A stretch of DNA of 64,000 nucleotides from the NCBI GenBank assembly GCA_963978905.1, contig OZ022259.1, forward strand, positions 16,590,068-16,654,067. The letters run 5' to 3'. Positions within the stretch are counted from its first letter, which is position 1. Each line of letters opens with the position of its first letter. Shown here piece after piece: positions 22,007 to 33,940 of the stretch. The DNA comes from Trichostrongylus colubriformis (lineage: Eukaryota > Nematoda > Chromadorea > Rhabditida > Trichostrongylidae). The notes beneath the pieces were generated by a model. That model was given only the letters and a program-made list of their open reading frames with translations, was not told the DNA's origin and searched no databases. A program made the translations under genes and the position numbers.

Positions 22007-22318
22007 CTGAAAATTAGCGGTCAATTAGGAAATTATCATATCACACGCTGAAACGATACGCTCGTTGCCGTGCAATGAAATGGCTTCGTTTCGGTATTTG
22101 TATAGCTGTGTTTACTTTAAGTGCAGCTACAAAGCATGTACACAACTATACATGTCATCAGAAGCTGAAGCTCGAATTATCTAAAAAGCTCGGCTCAAAA
22201 AAAAACGAATCTTATGGAAACTAATGACAGGATGTAAAATTATAAATCTAGGCAATTTCACAAGGAGAAAAAAGTCTTTTCTGACGGTACTCCTGCGCCT
22301 CGAGGTTTTTATAAAGGA

Positions 22319-22393
22319 CAATTTATTCGATGGAATAACGCCTTGATGTCATTTCCTTTTTCTGAGGTCACGTTATCCCGCTGAATAAATTGT
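22319..22393. repeat. Hairpin with 22-bp imperfect arms
   Basis: ACAATTTATTCGATGGAATA is matched in inverse by the block CCCGCTGAATAAATTGT at 22377-22393, with CG/TTAT at the inner ends and a 30-nt T-rich loop. It may be a minimal MITE. Confidence 0.5.
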
Positions 22394-24344
22394 TTCGTTT
22401 AGAAGCTCGAATGGCGCAAAATCCCAGCCAAGTAAACCAACAGGGTGGGATTAGAGCTAGAGAAATGCTACAACAAAAACGTTTCGAACTGTTTTTTCAA
22501 TAATATTCATGGGATTACTGTAAAACGAGGAGCACCGAAGGAGTGAAAAAGGAGCTGGACTTCATGCGAAATTCAAAAAAAGCTGAAAAATGCTGCCAAT
22601 CCCCGTCATACTATGCCAGAATCCATTGCGAGCTAGAAGCTTGAGGTACAACTTGCGATAATTCCGCGATAATCCGGTAAGTACCGTAAGATTACACAGC
22701 CACTGTGACATGACGAATAGTCATTAGGGCACCAATGCTGCTCCAACAGCGACTATGCTACTGAACACACCCGTCTCTTTCAGACATGGTTGCCAGAAGC
22801 CCTAGCAACCACGTGGTCTGCGTCCATGTCGCTCTACTCGGGCTTCTCTAACCTCCGCTCTTTGTCTGCCGCGGAGTAGTACATGAACTTGCGCAACAAC
22901 CGACATTGGAGCTAGTTATGAAATCAAAATTTTAGCAATTTTTTTACTTTCTTGCTCATCACCCAGCCATTGAGAAGCTTAAATTTCAAAAAAAGGACGC
23001 GAAAGCTTTTCAAAAATTGCATAAAAATATCTTATCAAATTAAAGTTATACCAATACTAAGATCGAACCAATTAAATTGGAAATTGAACCGATCGAATAA
23101 AATGAAGTTAAAATCAAACCACCCGTTTTCCAGTGGATTCTGGTATTGCTCCCACTTCCCCACCCCGATACTGATTAGACAAACCAATGCAATCATTGAC
23201 GGGAGATATTCGAGAGCTAAATTAGGCAGGCCGTGGGTTTTAAATGAAGGCAACTCCAAGATACGCGTGCATTGTAATGCATTCAACAATTGCTGTCACT
23301 TTGAATTTCTTCCGAAATGACATGTGCGGTGAAGTGGCTGATGGGTGGCCCGTCTGATCGCGTGCAATGGAAAGGTCGAGTTGAGCCAAAACCCCTTTTC
23401 AGACAGAGCGGTCACGTTGAAGTACCGGAACCTGCGGAGAGGTTCTTTTCCTAGCAAATTTATGTGGATGGAAGAACAGTAAGGGTTATTGCACCATCAC
23501 CGAAATCATAGTCCAGAGATCAGATCCTAACTAGTTTCAGTTCAAGCCAATCGAGAATTTTTCTTCCAAATTACTTTCAAGTAACGCTACGATTCTCGGC
23601 GATAGTGGATGCTTGGCGTATCCGAAAACAAAGACAATCCCGACAAATTTTTATGCCCTATTATTTCGCCCATATATACAAAAGGCGTATCGTTTGGTTT
23701 CCGTCTAGGGGCCCGTGCGATACGGAAACCAAACTAACTCTTCAACACAAGACCTCAAAAACACTTCTCTCTAATTATTACTATTATTTGGAATCCCATA
23801 CTTTCAAAAAAATTCGCGACATTTTATTTTGGCATAGGTACCGTTAACATTAGCTCAGTCCTTACCCCGTACCGGTCAACCAAACCTAGCATCATTCCGG
23901 TCTGTGAGGACGACAACGACGGGTTGGACCAAAATTCTTTATTTTCGATATGGACCTGGAAGCCCCAGGGTACTAAGAAGGAATGAGATGCTGAGAGGAC
24001 ATCCAGTTCCAGGGAATTGGGTTCGCAACGTCTCAACCCATTTCCCATGAAATAGCCTTTCTCGAATAAAAACAAGAACCGCTCTACGGAGAAAGTCAGA
24101 AGTCGTCCGACCAATTCCCGATGGAAATAAGCATTTTCAAGCATTCCGAAAGGGTTCCATGAAGGCAGCATGCGTATAGGACAAAGAGAAGCAGCCTATG
24201 TAATCAGGATAAAGTGAATCATTACGAGAAATCCACGAGGAAACCTGATACGCCTACGATGGCACTATTCTCACGGTAACCATAGACATCTGTGGTTAGG
24301 GAACGCAAATTGTCGGCATTATTGAAAGTGGAAATTCAGCAGAG
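22394..24344. other. Possible upstream intron or promoter region, no exon found
   Basis: If the 5.7-22 kb gene is longer, its first exons could lie here. The minus-strand frame at 23824-24171 lacks splice sites and resembles nothing known. AT-rich DNA is at 22920-23110. Confidence 0.3.
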
Positions 24345-24440
24345 GGAATAATTTGGTCGACCGCTGAAGTGAAAATAGAGGTGCTAACAAAGGCGAAAGC
24401 TGAGAATGACGTGATCAAGTGACCAAAAAAAGAAGAAACT
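24345..24440 (-). repeat. Repeat-C fragment (short subtype)
   Basis: GCAGAGGGAATAATTTGGTC, then GAAAATAGAGGTGCTAACA, parallel the 7070-7252 copy (AGAGGGATAATTTGATCG, AAATGGAGATGTAAGCA). Confidence 0.35.
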
Positions 24441-24644
24441 GAGTTCTTACACGGGACTTATTGATTGCAGTGGTGAATTCCCTCACCATCATATCGATCG
24501 GAGACTTGTAGAATCGTGATGCGTGGTGGTTACACGCAGCACGTCATGAGGGTAACTTCCGTTCTTCCTTTCATACTATCACGAAGTTTTCTCTTGTGCC
24601 TGCCTTTAATCTAGTGTGATATGCCCAGTTTCGTTAGCGATACA

Positions 24645-24682
24645 TTTATATTATATATTATATATTATATATTATATGTCGT
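24645..24682. repeat. AT-rich simple repeat (TATAT)n
   Basis: Imperfect TATAT and ATTATAT units in tandem. No gene is attached. Confidence 0.8.
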
Positions 24683-25659
24683 ATGTTTACATGATATATA
24701 TGTATTATATGTTTACAATGACACTTCTGAAAATGAGGAGAAAAGCCAAAGCAAAATAGAAATACGTGTAAAATTTAAAACAGAAGTTTTTTTTGCTTTT
24801 ATCTGCACGATTTTCGACTATACCAGCCTATACTATACCAGAGGTTCTAAAGCTAGAAATTGAGCTATTCTACAACAAACTGGAACAAGCCCCAATTTCG
24901 CATTAGTCTGCCCCGCTACTACGTCTAGGGTTTCTTGGGAGACTTTTACAATCTGCAAATCCTTCGTTACCACCTCCGATTTGGGGATACCGAATGGAAG
25001 TTCCATTTTTCAGGTGAATCAATGACTCGGAGGGCAACAACCTTGAGAAAGGTGCCCTCCAATGAGGAAAAATGCACTCTACGACAGATGTAAAATTGTC
25101 GGAATAATGTTCGAAACTGCATCTCATGCAACACATTTGAATACTGAATAGAACCGAATGGAACGGAAGCAAAGTCCCGTGAGAGATGTATTCGAGAAAA
25201 AAAGTACGCTGACGCAACAGCGTGGGAATATCGTAGTATTTGTGGGAACAGTATCCTGAAACGTGGAGTTCACGAAAAGTTCAACGGATCAGTAGAGGGG
25301 GCCAGCAAAAATGATATAGGACTTAGCATGAGCTCGGAAAGGGCATGGATGTTCCAGCCCGAATGGAAACACGCATGAAAAACAAAGGCAGACCGATATA
25401 GCGACAAGACACTTGCGCGTGTGATCGATAGGGTTTCTGAAAAAAGTCAAACTCCCACTTGCCATCACTTGTTCGCTTCCTCAAATGTGCTGTACTCATT
25501 CTTTCGTAGTATGTACTAGGTTAGAAGTCATCAAGGAAACGCCATATGTAGGATTCCCTTCCACAGACGTGCATAGAACCAGCTGAAGACAAATTGCACC
25601 GGATAAAGTTTGCTTGGCTGGAGGAATGAACTATGGCTGTGAAAACCAGGGTACTTCAC

Positions 25660-25968
25660 GGTGTTGAGGACCACCCCCCCCCCCCCTCTGTACGGCGACC
25701 AAATACGGCCCCCCCCCTCCACCTTTTTTTGACCTCTACAGTACCAGTAACTGTTACCGGATTGCATAGTTGCAATGTGTTTTATTGCTATTATCCATTC
25801 CTGACGCAAAAGACAATTATTTTACATTTTGTCACATGGATTTGCGGTAAAATGACCTTGCTTTTCATCTGCTTATTGAGAGTTTAGATTTTAGTGCTTA
25901 ACGCTGGCATCTGAAGGTAAGTACGACCCCCTGTCAAGGAATCCTCGACACTGGGTGTGTCCTGGTGA
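25660..25968 (+). repeat. Repeat-D copy 2
   Basis: The order of blocks equals copy 1: a 13-C tract, AAATACGG with a further C tract, CAGTAACTGTTACCGGATTG, TTTTATTGCTATTATCC, CATCTGCTTATTGAGAGTTT, then GTACGACCCCCTGTCAAGGA and TCCTCGACACTGGGTGTGTC. Relative to copy 1 the left poly-C tract is longer and the right one is lost. Confidence 0.6.
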
Positions 25969-26007
25969 GAACGGACAGCTCAACGCCTCTAACCATTGCG
26001 CTATCGT

Positions 26008-26021
26008 CTTTATTTACCTAT

Positions 26022-26080
<59 letters not shown>

Positions 26081-26082
26081 CT
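26008..26082 (+). repeat. (TTTA)n microsatellite
   Basis: About 17 near-perfect TTTA units. Immediately left, the minus strand reads GATAGCGCAATGGTTAGAGG, an A-box-like tRNA head, but no B box follows. It may be the junction of a degraded SINE. Confidence 0.85.
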
Positions 26083-26708
26083 TGTTTATCTATACAGAGG
26101 TGCAACCACCATTTACGTAAATCAGTATCATCCAAAGGAAATATAAATAAACAGCTCTATATCGAGAAATTGATTGAAACACAACACACCAGCAGCTTGA
26201 GGAATGGGCGAAGGAAGGTTTGAAGGAAGTAGAGATAATAAAAACAGGTAATGCCAAGGAAAATTAACGAAAAGTTCAAGGGGTTCAAAGGTAGTATGAA
26301 CTGTAGCCATTTTTTGAATGTAGGCAAGCATATACCAAGGATGCCTGAGTAATTTGGTTTGGAAATTCGAGACCACTCTGATTGGAAGCTGCTGGCCGAC
26401 TTGGGTTCCGATTACCGAAGGCCTCAATTTGAAATTCCCTCCTCCTGTTCTGCTCGTAGCAGAACTACATATGTACGGTGGCGCAGGGTTAAACTTGTCA
26501 TTGCCTCATTGGAGGGAAATTTTCGAGAAATACAACTCCCCAAACGACCCAACCCCGAACTAGTCTTGAAATGCGAGCCTTTGCCTCCCCCCCCCCCCTA
26601 CATGACAGACGGGCAGATGTTGTTGGTTACCGAAATTGCGTCTCAAATAAAGCATGACTATCGACTCTCGATCACTTTTTTTAGTGATTATTGTCTCTAA
26701 AATCTCTA

Positions 26709-28932
26709 CAGTTAGTGCCGTAAGAGTGTTAAAAATCGGCGCGAAAACGCGTTTTCGCACTTTTTATCGTTTTTTCGCCATATATCGATTGATATTGATT
26801 ATTTTTACTAAACATATGTATGTTTTAGAATCAGCTCGTCGAGCTCTACGAGATGGTATTAGGTTGTAAGGAAAGTTTTGACCGTTTTTGAAATTTCAAC
26901 TTCGAGAGATCATAACTCGGCTCAGAGTGCATCTTTTCTCACAGAGTGAGCACCATTAGATTCGCCACACTCTTGGCAACACTATGCATACCTACACATC
27001 TCAATTTGATAAAGGGCTGATAATTTATATTGCGCGAAATGAAAAAAAGTCGACTTCAAATCGCCACTCTTTCTGAACACACTGCTACTGAAGGAGCTGG
27101 CCAGATGTTTGGGAAGTGGGGCATAGTTAGCGCTAGATCTGATGAACATGATAGACGAGTAAGGGCCTCACCCTGCAACTGCTTCAATTAGTGGAAGAGG
27201 ATTTGTGAAAAATGCGCTTGCGCATGACTGCCGTGAGGGGTCCCGCGGCACCCATTTTTTTGGATTTTTCCAAATCAAGGCCACTTGAGGTGGTCAGCTA
27301 AGGTTGCTTGTTGAGGGCCAATACTTGTGGATATCCCCTGCAAATATGGACGCTCATCGCCTTCTGCCGTTTTAGGTAAAGCGATTTGATCAATTGAAAA
27401 TTCGAGCAGCTCGTCCTCATTTCTGCACTTCTGAAACCGGAGACAATGTGTTCCATCCAGTGATACACCCCCTCCTCTTGCAGTATTCACATTTGTGGTC
27501 ACCTTCGCTGGGACTCGGCTAAACAAGAACTCTTGAAGTGAAGTCATCTTAAAAGCGCCATTTTCGCAGCACTTTAAAACTTCCCTAATAATTGAAAACC
27601 TTGTGGCATTCCAAATAAAAATATATTCTGAAAGAGCAACTTTTTCTCTATCTAACGAGCACAATATGTCAGCTGATTCATGTTGACGCGCTCTGATATT
27701 TAAATTTATCTTGTGATTGCGAAAAGCGGCCAGAACTTTCCTTACAACCTAATACTACAAGTTTTTTGATTTTCTCAAATCCGGTACTCGGCCATTTTTT
27801 CACATTCTGAAAGTTTGAGGGAAAATTTCTTCGAAATCCGATGAACTGGTGGCGGAGTCTTTCCACAGCCCTGATCTAAGCTCACACCTGTGTGGAATTT
27901 TGAAGTTTCCGTCATTTCAGACAAGCCCGTGCTCCTTGGTGTGGCCCTAAAATCGCCTCCGTGTATATAGCGTTGAAAAAACTACCTCTTAACTCATTTT
28001 CAAGCGAAGATTTCCCATTAAAATGTACACCGTTCGATTCCCCAGGGAAAATGCTATCGAATGATATATAAAAACCTTGGTGTTCATAAATTCTTATTTT
28101 CCTCATTTTCAGCCTTTTCCTTTTGTTAGTCGACTTCTCAAGCTCTAGTCCGCCGCATCGATCGATGTGCACGGCCATCGGGAAGCTGCGGCGTCATCGT
28201 GACGGCCCCCGCGCTATCCACGTGCACGGCCGTGGGAAACTGCTCGGCGCTCCGACGGAGTCATCGATCGTGACCGCTCCCCCTCCCAGCCGAGCAGTTT
28301 CCCACGGCTGTGCACGTGGATAGCGCGGGGCCGTCACGATGACGCCGCAGCTTCCCGATGGCCGTGCACATCGATCGATGCGGCGGACTAGAGCTTGAGA
28401 AGTCGACTAACAAAAGGAAAAGGCTGAAAATGAGGAAAATAAGAATTTTATGAACACCAAGGTTTTTATATACCATTCGATAGCATTTTCTCTGGGGAAT
28501 CGAACGGTGTACATTTTAATGGGAAATCTTCGCTTGAAAATGAGTTAAGAGGTAGTTTTTTCAACGCTGTATACACGGAGGCGATCTTAGGGCCACACCA
28601 AGGAGCACGGGCTTGTCTGAAATGACTGAAACTTCAAAATTCCTACACAGGTGTGAGCTTAGATCAGGGCAGTGGAAAGACTCCGCCACCAGTTCATCGA
28701 ATTTCAAAGAAATTTTCCCTCAAACTTTTCAGAATGTGAAAAAATGGCCGAGTACCGAATTTGAGAAAATCAAAAACTTGTAGTACCATCTTGTAGAGCT
28801 CGACGAGCTGATTCTAAAACATACATATGTTTGGTAAAAATAATCAATATCAATCGATATATGGCGAAAAAACGATAAAAAACGCGAAAACGCGTTTTCG
28901 CGCGATTTTTAACACTCTTACGGCACTAACTG
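26709..28932. mobile_element. Giant palindromic Tc1-like element with 644-bp arms
   Basis: The left arm is 26709-28248 and the right arm 28289-28932; they are reverse complements around a 40-nt centre (28249-28288). After removing the 894-bp insertion and its duplicated TA, the left arm is 644 bp, the same length as the right. The termini are CAGTTAGTGCCGTAAGAGTG and its inverse, flanked on both sides by TA (26707-26708, 28933-28934). TA targets and a CAGT start are typical of the Tc1 group. Near each tip is a self-complementary GCGAAAACGCGTTTTCGC. The inner 130 bp of each arm is GC- and CpG-rich, the rest AT-rich. Arms differ by scattered substitutions and single-base indels. An 88-codon frame starting MAVHIDRCGGLELEKSTNKR in the left arm is broken by one extra T in the right. 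No transposase motif is seen, so it is probably non-autonomous. Confidence 0.85.
26859..27752 (-). pseudogene. Mariner-derived element M1 with N-terminal transposase half, inside the palindrome
   Basis: The termini TTAGGTTGTAAGGAAAGTTT and the inverse of GAACTTTCCTTACAACCTAA are inverted repeats with TA on each side. On the minus strand a 129-codon frame contains REVLKC..., then RFQKCRNEDELLEF, which resembles the R-W-F-x-K-F-x-x-G-D-x-S-L-E-D segment of mariner transposases. A later ATLADHLKWPRFGK resembles the second helix-turn-helix (T-I-L-R-H-L-K). These are the DNA-binding half only; no DD34D catalytic region is visible. It lies in the left arm of the palindrome. The right arm has GATGGTACTACAAG (inverse) at the matching point with a single TA, so the insertion is younger than the palindrome. 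Confidence 0.75.
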
Positions 28933-29118
28933 TAGAAGCTGGTATGTGATCGAGTGAAGATTCTTCAGCCCTTCCTCCAAAATATGGTCCCACCTCCTTC
29001 TGCAACGCAAATCACGACCAACTGAGAACTTCTCAACTTATGCTTGATCCTGCGGCGGCGTAACGATTTCGTCGTCAGAACCCAGCGACAGAAAGTAGTG
29101 TACGTCTGTACTGTCTAA

Positions 29119-29245
29119 GGCCGCCCACATACTTTGCGGTGCCGGGAACGCGTGGTCGCGTGGTCTCTGCGTCTCCACCCACGCCACTCTACCTCACCGC
29201 CTGTGAATGTAGCCACGCCCTGCTGCCGGCAGCACCACCGCAAAA
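29119..29245 (+). mobile_element. MITE-B copy 2, right end lost
   Basis: TAA (29116-29118) is followed by GGCCGCCCACATACTTTGCG and the family interior with CTCCACCCACGCCACTCTAC and GTAGCCACGCCCTG. The right terminus is replaced by an A-rich stretch after 29240. Frames on both strands here are repeat-derived. Confidence 0.6.
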
Positions 29246-29709
29246 AAAGAGGGCTGCTCAACCAAGTCACCGCATTGCCCAAATTGTCCACCGCGCGCCA
29301 TAAGTTTCTCATTGGCCTCATTGCGAAATTAGCCAATTCGCAACAAATCAGCAAAGAAATTGTCGTGCGCGCTGGCCTAATTCCGTAGCCCAGTTACCAG
29401 TTGGACAGTCCTGACGTTCATCTCACAGAAGACGACTTGCAAGGAGTAACTGCCATCACACCGCGATATCTAATGTAGTCCACTCCACTCTGTGAGCAGA
29501 CAGATCAGCCTCCAACTGGCAAGATTGCACAGCGGCACTACGGCAAGTGACTAGCTTGAAGTGTTCGAAAAACTGGCCACAGTGTTAATAGAGCAGGGGT
29601 AACAAGTGCTCTGTCCCTGCAGCTCATCTTACTCCTTTCTGGCCTATTTCCAGCTTTTTCTCTTGGCTCTCTTGCCGAGCGAGCGGGTTCATGAACTTAT
29701 TTCATAAAC

Positions 29710-29912
29710 AAAAAGCGATTTGGCCTGTACAATGTCTTGCGGGGGCCTGCCGAAGTACAAATCAGTGCTTTTATCCTTCCAGACGAGTCTGTCCCTATTC
29801 GCCGACCCTGGAGAGGAAGAGGACGACTTGATTGGCTCATGTTGATGCGGGATCTGATCCCCGTATCAAGAGTGTGGGAGTGCGCGCTACCTTTCAATAC
29901 ACCACCTTAACG
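29710..29912 (-). mobile_element. SINE-E copy (tRNA-derived)
   Basis: The minus strand has the A-box region at 29882-29900 and the B-box-like GGGGATCAGATCCC at 29849-29862. The body contains TTGCGGGGGCCTGCCGAAGT and CCAGACGAGTCTGTCC, as in the copies at 18.1 and 46.6 kb. Confidence 0.6.
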
Positions 29913-32283
29913 AACTCATTCAGTAAGGCATAACGAGTATAGCTAGTATTAATAAAATATAATAAAATCAATATTTAGTTATTTTTCCCATACTTTAGTC
30001 AGCGATTACCCAGTGAGGACCTCTGCTGTCGGTATTGACTGCGATAGTAACCGGATAACCTCGCAAAATGGGACTTTTAGTTCAAAGCGTTTGTTCTTAT
30101 TTATTTATTATTTTTACTTTTCACAGATTCTTTCATTTATTTACGCAGCACAAAATCAAAAATGAAACTCAAACAACTGAAGTGTGAAAAATAGTATGTG
30201 AGGTTCAAACAAAAGGTGGGCTGACTGCTGCCACCATCGCTGTGTGATGGAACAAAAGAGTGCGCGAGGCACCGAATGGCGCCGGTCAAGTACCCAATCG
30301 TAGAGAAAATATTGCTGGAATTGTTGGCTGAAGAAGGGTGCAGGGCACCAAATTAAAACACATACGGGGGCACATGTAATAAATTGAAGATGTAAGAAAG
30401 AAAATAGAAAAGTATCGGAAATAAGAGAAATTAGAGTTGAATACGGCAAAGAGCAGAGGAAAAGTGTGCAGAATTCGTTGAAGCGCTGGAGATTCTTGAC
30501 CAAATCTATAAACAGGCCAGATTGCTTTGTAAGAAACCAAAAAGAGTTCGGATTACGGTACATTATAGGTTATAGAGCTTGGATTACGGTACAGTCTAGG
30601 TTATAGAAGAGTTCGGGCAAGCCTACAGATCCTTTCGGATAATTTGGCTTGTGATTTCAGGTGGCAGCGGAATTCAAGGCGATCTCAAAATGTTTTCATA
30701 CAACATGTATTACCAGTTCTCACTTTCAGCCCACCCTTTCCGGTGCCTCAAAGCGGCACTATAGCAAATGGAAACTCAGTGCACTGCGAAATTCTAGAAA
30801 AGGTTTCAATCGCCGGGCATTTTTCCGGTTCACTTGTGAGAGTTCACATCTCCACAAACAGGAAGAATAGATGTTTTCTTAAGAAATAGGAGAACTTGTC
30901 AGAGCCTTGGAGAGCAGCGGACACATGATGATATCCACTCGCACAATGGATACATTCTGGAGAAAAAAACTGAAAAAATAATATCAAATATAATTAGTGA
31001 CCACATAGCTGCTTTCAAAGGAAGGTTCTTCCTCGTGACTGATTCCGATAGGGAATCTGTTCCGACCCTGTTGTTATTGGAGGAACCATTCAATTATCAA
31101 TTCGACCAGAAGTGCGCTGGTCATTTACAACTGGTTTGCCCGGTTTATACAACCGGTGATAAGAACAGAGCTGGAGCCGAAACCACTGCTCAAAAGTCGA
31201 CTTTCTCAGGCATCAGGAATCATCGAGAAACAAAGCGAAGAAGGGTATGTTTATCAAAATAGAAGCATTCAAGCCTCAGAGTGCATGGAACTTTACGTTA
31301 TCAGATCGTAAATACCGTGGGCAAAACACGATGCTTATGATGGTGCCAGTTGTCGACACCCATTCGGCAACCACAAAGGAATACGAGGAGCACTGCTAAA
31401 GACAGACTCTTAGGGACAGAAACATAGGGGCATATTATGCCAGTAGTGGCTATGTTAGGCCAATGAATCTGAATCCCATTCCAGCAGAGTTGATAGGAGC
31501 CTATAAAGTCGAAGGTGGATAGTACAAGGAAATGGTCGCGATCCGGGAAAAGCTGATAACTCTAAGGCTGGGAGAGAAAGGAGCGTCGCGGTGGACGAAG
31601 AGCGCCGGCATGCCAGTACCTAATGAACTTATCGCTGTCAAGTTCTGGTTTTTCAGATGCGACCGAATTTTCCTGAACAATGGCCTGATCGTCGTGGCAA
31701 AAACACTGGAATACGTCATGCCTGCTACTTAAAATCGTATCCCCATTTGTATACGATTTTGCATATACAGTTGCTTGGAAAGCATGTTGACAGACAGGTG
31801 AGGTTTTCTCTTATCCAGTTCGTTGGCAATGATACGACCCAGACGGTTGAAAAACTTGTTCAGCCATAGACGGAAATTATCTGAAGTAAAGGTCAAACAT
31901 TAGTAGAGAATCCTTGAAATGGGGTCTTATTTGGTCCGTTTCGGGGGATGCTGCATTTGTCGAAGCGAGCCTGTGCTGAGCAAAGAGGGAAGTCGGAAGT
32001 GAGTGCTAACAATAACTTCAATTTTCGGCAGTTCTTGCGCAATTTTCGCAGGCTGTTTTTTTTCCATCTCTGGCTAAACATTTCTTTTTTTTTGGGGGGG
32101 GGGGGGGGGAGCAAGAGATGTCGGGGTGTGCCATACTTTCTAAATTGTAGGTTTTTCTCAACACAATCCAATTTCCGCGACGTGATCGTGACATTTTCAT
32201 GGATTTGATCCCCAGACTAAACGTATTTCAGCAGCTGCTCTTGTCTATCACTTCCCATCATGGCCCGTGATAAATGACACGTA
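29913..32283. other. Gene-poor stretch
   Basis: It includes a two-copy tandem repeat of about 31 bp at 30544-30606 (GGATTACGGTACA units) and a 16-G tract at 32094-32109. The minus-strand frame at 30156-30563 is Phe/Leu-rich, lacks splice context and is probably a compositional artefact. Plus-strand frames between 31035 and 31869 are short and broken; a decayed element is possible but not identified. Confidence 0.3.
30544..30606 (+). repeat. Two-copy tandem repeat, about 31 bp
   Basis: Units GTTCGGATTACGGTACATTA and GCTTGGATTACGGTACAGTC are each followed by TAGGTTATA. Confidence 0.7.
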
Positions 32284-32786
32284 CAGTAGCACTCAAAAGT
32301 CTTCGGCCATACACTTTTTGTCATAACTTTTTACTACTAGACCAAATTTGACAAAATTTTAATATGTGGTGCCTGAACCTATTGTCAACATTTCCTTCTA
32401 CTCGAGTGCCGCTTGACTCTTTTCATGGTTTTTTACAAGAATTCACCACAAAACCACTGGAGAAAAGAAAAAGGCTTAGTCAAGAAAAACGGCATTCTTT
32501 ACAAAAATAAAACTAGCAAGCCTCAGAGAACATCAATATTTTGTAGAAAGACCACGACTTTTGATGACAGCGGCACAGCGGGACGGCATAGGGATGGCAC
32601 TCCAAAAACAAAAAATTGCATTTAACCATGTAACTTACACCGTTGAACGCCAAAATAGTAAATTTAGTATGCAGTGTCTCCAAGTACAACATACTAAAAT
32701 TTCTCGTGGATCGGTCCAGTCGCAAAAAAGTTACAAGTGGAAAACCCAAAAAGAAAAACCATTTGGCCAAAGACTTTTGAGCGCTA
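32284..32786 (+). mobile_element. Tc1-like non-autonomous element, about 500 bp
   Basis: The left terminus CAGTAGCACTCAAAAGTCTT, preceded by TA, is matched in inverse by GGCCAAAGACTTTTGAGCGC at the right, followed by TA. The CAGT start, the TA flanks and the motif ACTCAAAAGTCTTCGGCC fit the Tc1 group. Inside, one plus-strand frame holds GKPKKK-like basic sequence near the end, weakly like the linker between the Tc1 DNA-binding domains. There is no intact transposase. Confidence 0.6.
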
Positions 32787-33940
32787 TATGGATTTTGGCA
32801 ATAATCACACTCACTTTAGCACAAACAAAAAATGAAACTCCTGGAGCAAACAAGCAATGGCTCCGCAAACATCTTATCAGTAATAACAATAGCTCAGTCA
32901 AGCAAAACGGTCCTATCACCTACAACAACCGTTAAAATAAGGAACAAAGGAGCCGAAAGGTCTATAACGCTCGTGCACAATAGCTCGCCATTTTTGCACC
33001 ATTTATTAGAACCGCGGCCAGATATAGAAATTAAGTATAAATGTAATCTAGATTCGGGAAGATGACGCGTGAAGGGCTTCTGGAGCATGCGCGCTAGAAG
33101 CGACATAGCAAGGCCCGACAGTGCAGAATACCGTCTCCTGGTTATAGCTAAGTTGAAGCGTTATGTGCCGCGTATGGTCGCCACACATAACAGACCCGCG
33201 TGATCCAGACCAGTAAGTGATTTAGGGTGATAGAAAACAGATTCCCGGTAATGTTGAACGAGTATACCAGGGATCTCCAGGATTTTGACAATTTCAATTC
33301 GCATTTTCATCACTTCCGCACTAATTAGCTGTTGATCGCTAGGCAAATAATCATAGCCGCTGTCTTTAGATGCCCTTTCGTTTTCACACTTCTGAAGATT
33401 CTAAGGAATCCACACTGCACATGTGACACACAAGGAGAGCTTATTTACACTATAAATCGAGTAAAGTCAATAAAAGTTTGTACTAATGAAAAGTGACGGG
33501 CACTTTTGAAAGCTAAGAGAATTCTCAAGAAATGAGTCAAAGTCAATCGACAAGAAACAGTGGAGACGTGGCAAACTAACCACTCGAACCTCAGATCTCG
33601 CTTTCCCGTATCAGCTTTACAATGGACATAGAGATGTTTCGGGAATGGATAAGAACATTATACTACTATACGGCCTATCGATGAGCGGAGCTGCTATTTG
33701 TGTCGCGTTTACTGATAAGAACACCTATCCGCATCGTCGAGTGGACGACAAAACATCAAAATACCATGGCATGAGAAGACAATTCATCGATGGGCAGACT
33801 ACGAAGTGCAACGAGGAGCAGAGATGAGGCAGCATCCCTATGCTGATGTCCCCATCAAAAATCTCAAATAGAACCACGCATGCCGTTAATTAAACCGACA
33901 ATGCGGTTCAGATTACCAAAAGGGGTACCTTCAATGTGAG
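32787..33940. other. Unassigned stretch between two decayed transposons
   Basis: No exon, RNA gene or repeat family was recognised. Confidence 0.3.

Noticed and set aside
25960..26010. tRNA A-box-like word on the minus strand
   Set aside because: No B box or cloverleaf follows; at most a SINE remnant.
26008..26082. Frames made of repeated FIYL/YLFI units
   Set aside because: They are translations of a TTTA microsatellite.
28123..28476. Mirror-image frames across the palindrome centre (SSSSPPHRSMCTAIGKLRR on both strands)
   Set aside because: They arise because the two arms are reverse complements; no independent coding evidence.
30156..30563. 135-codon minus-strand frame rich in Phe and Leu
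   Set aside because: No splice or start context, no motif, and the composition follows an A-rich opposite strand.
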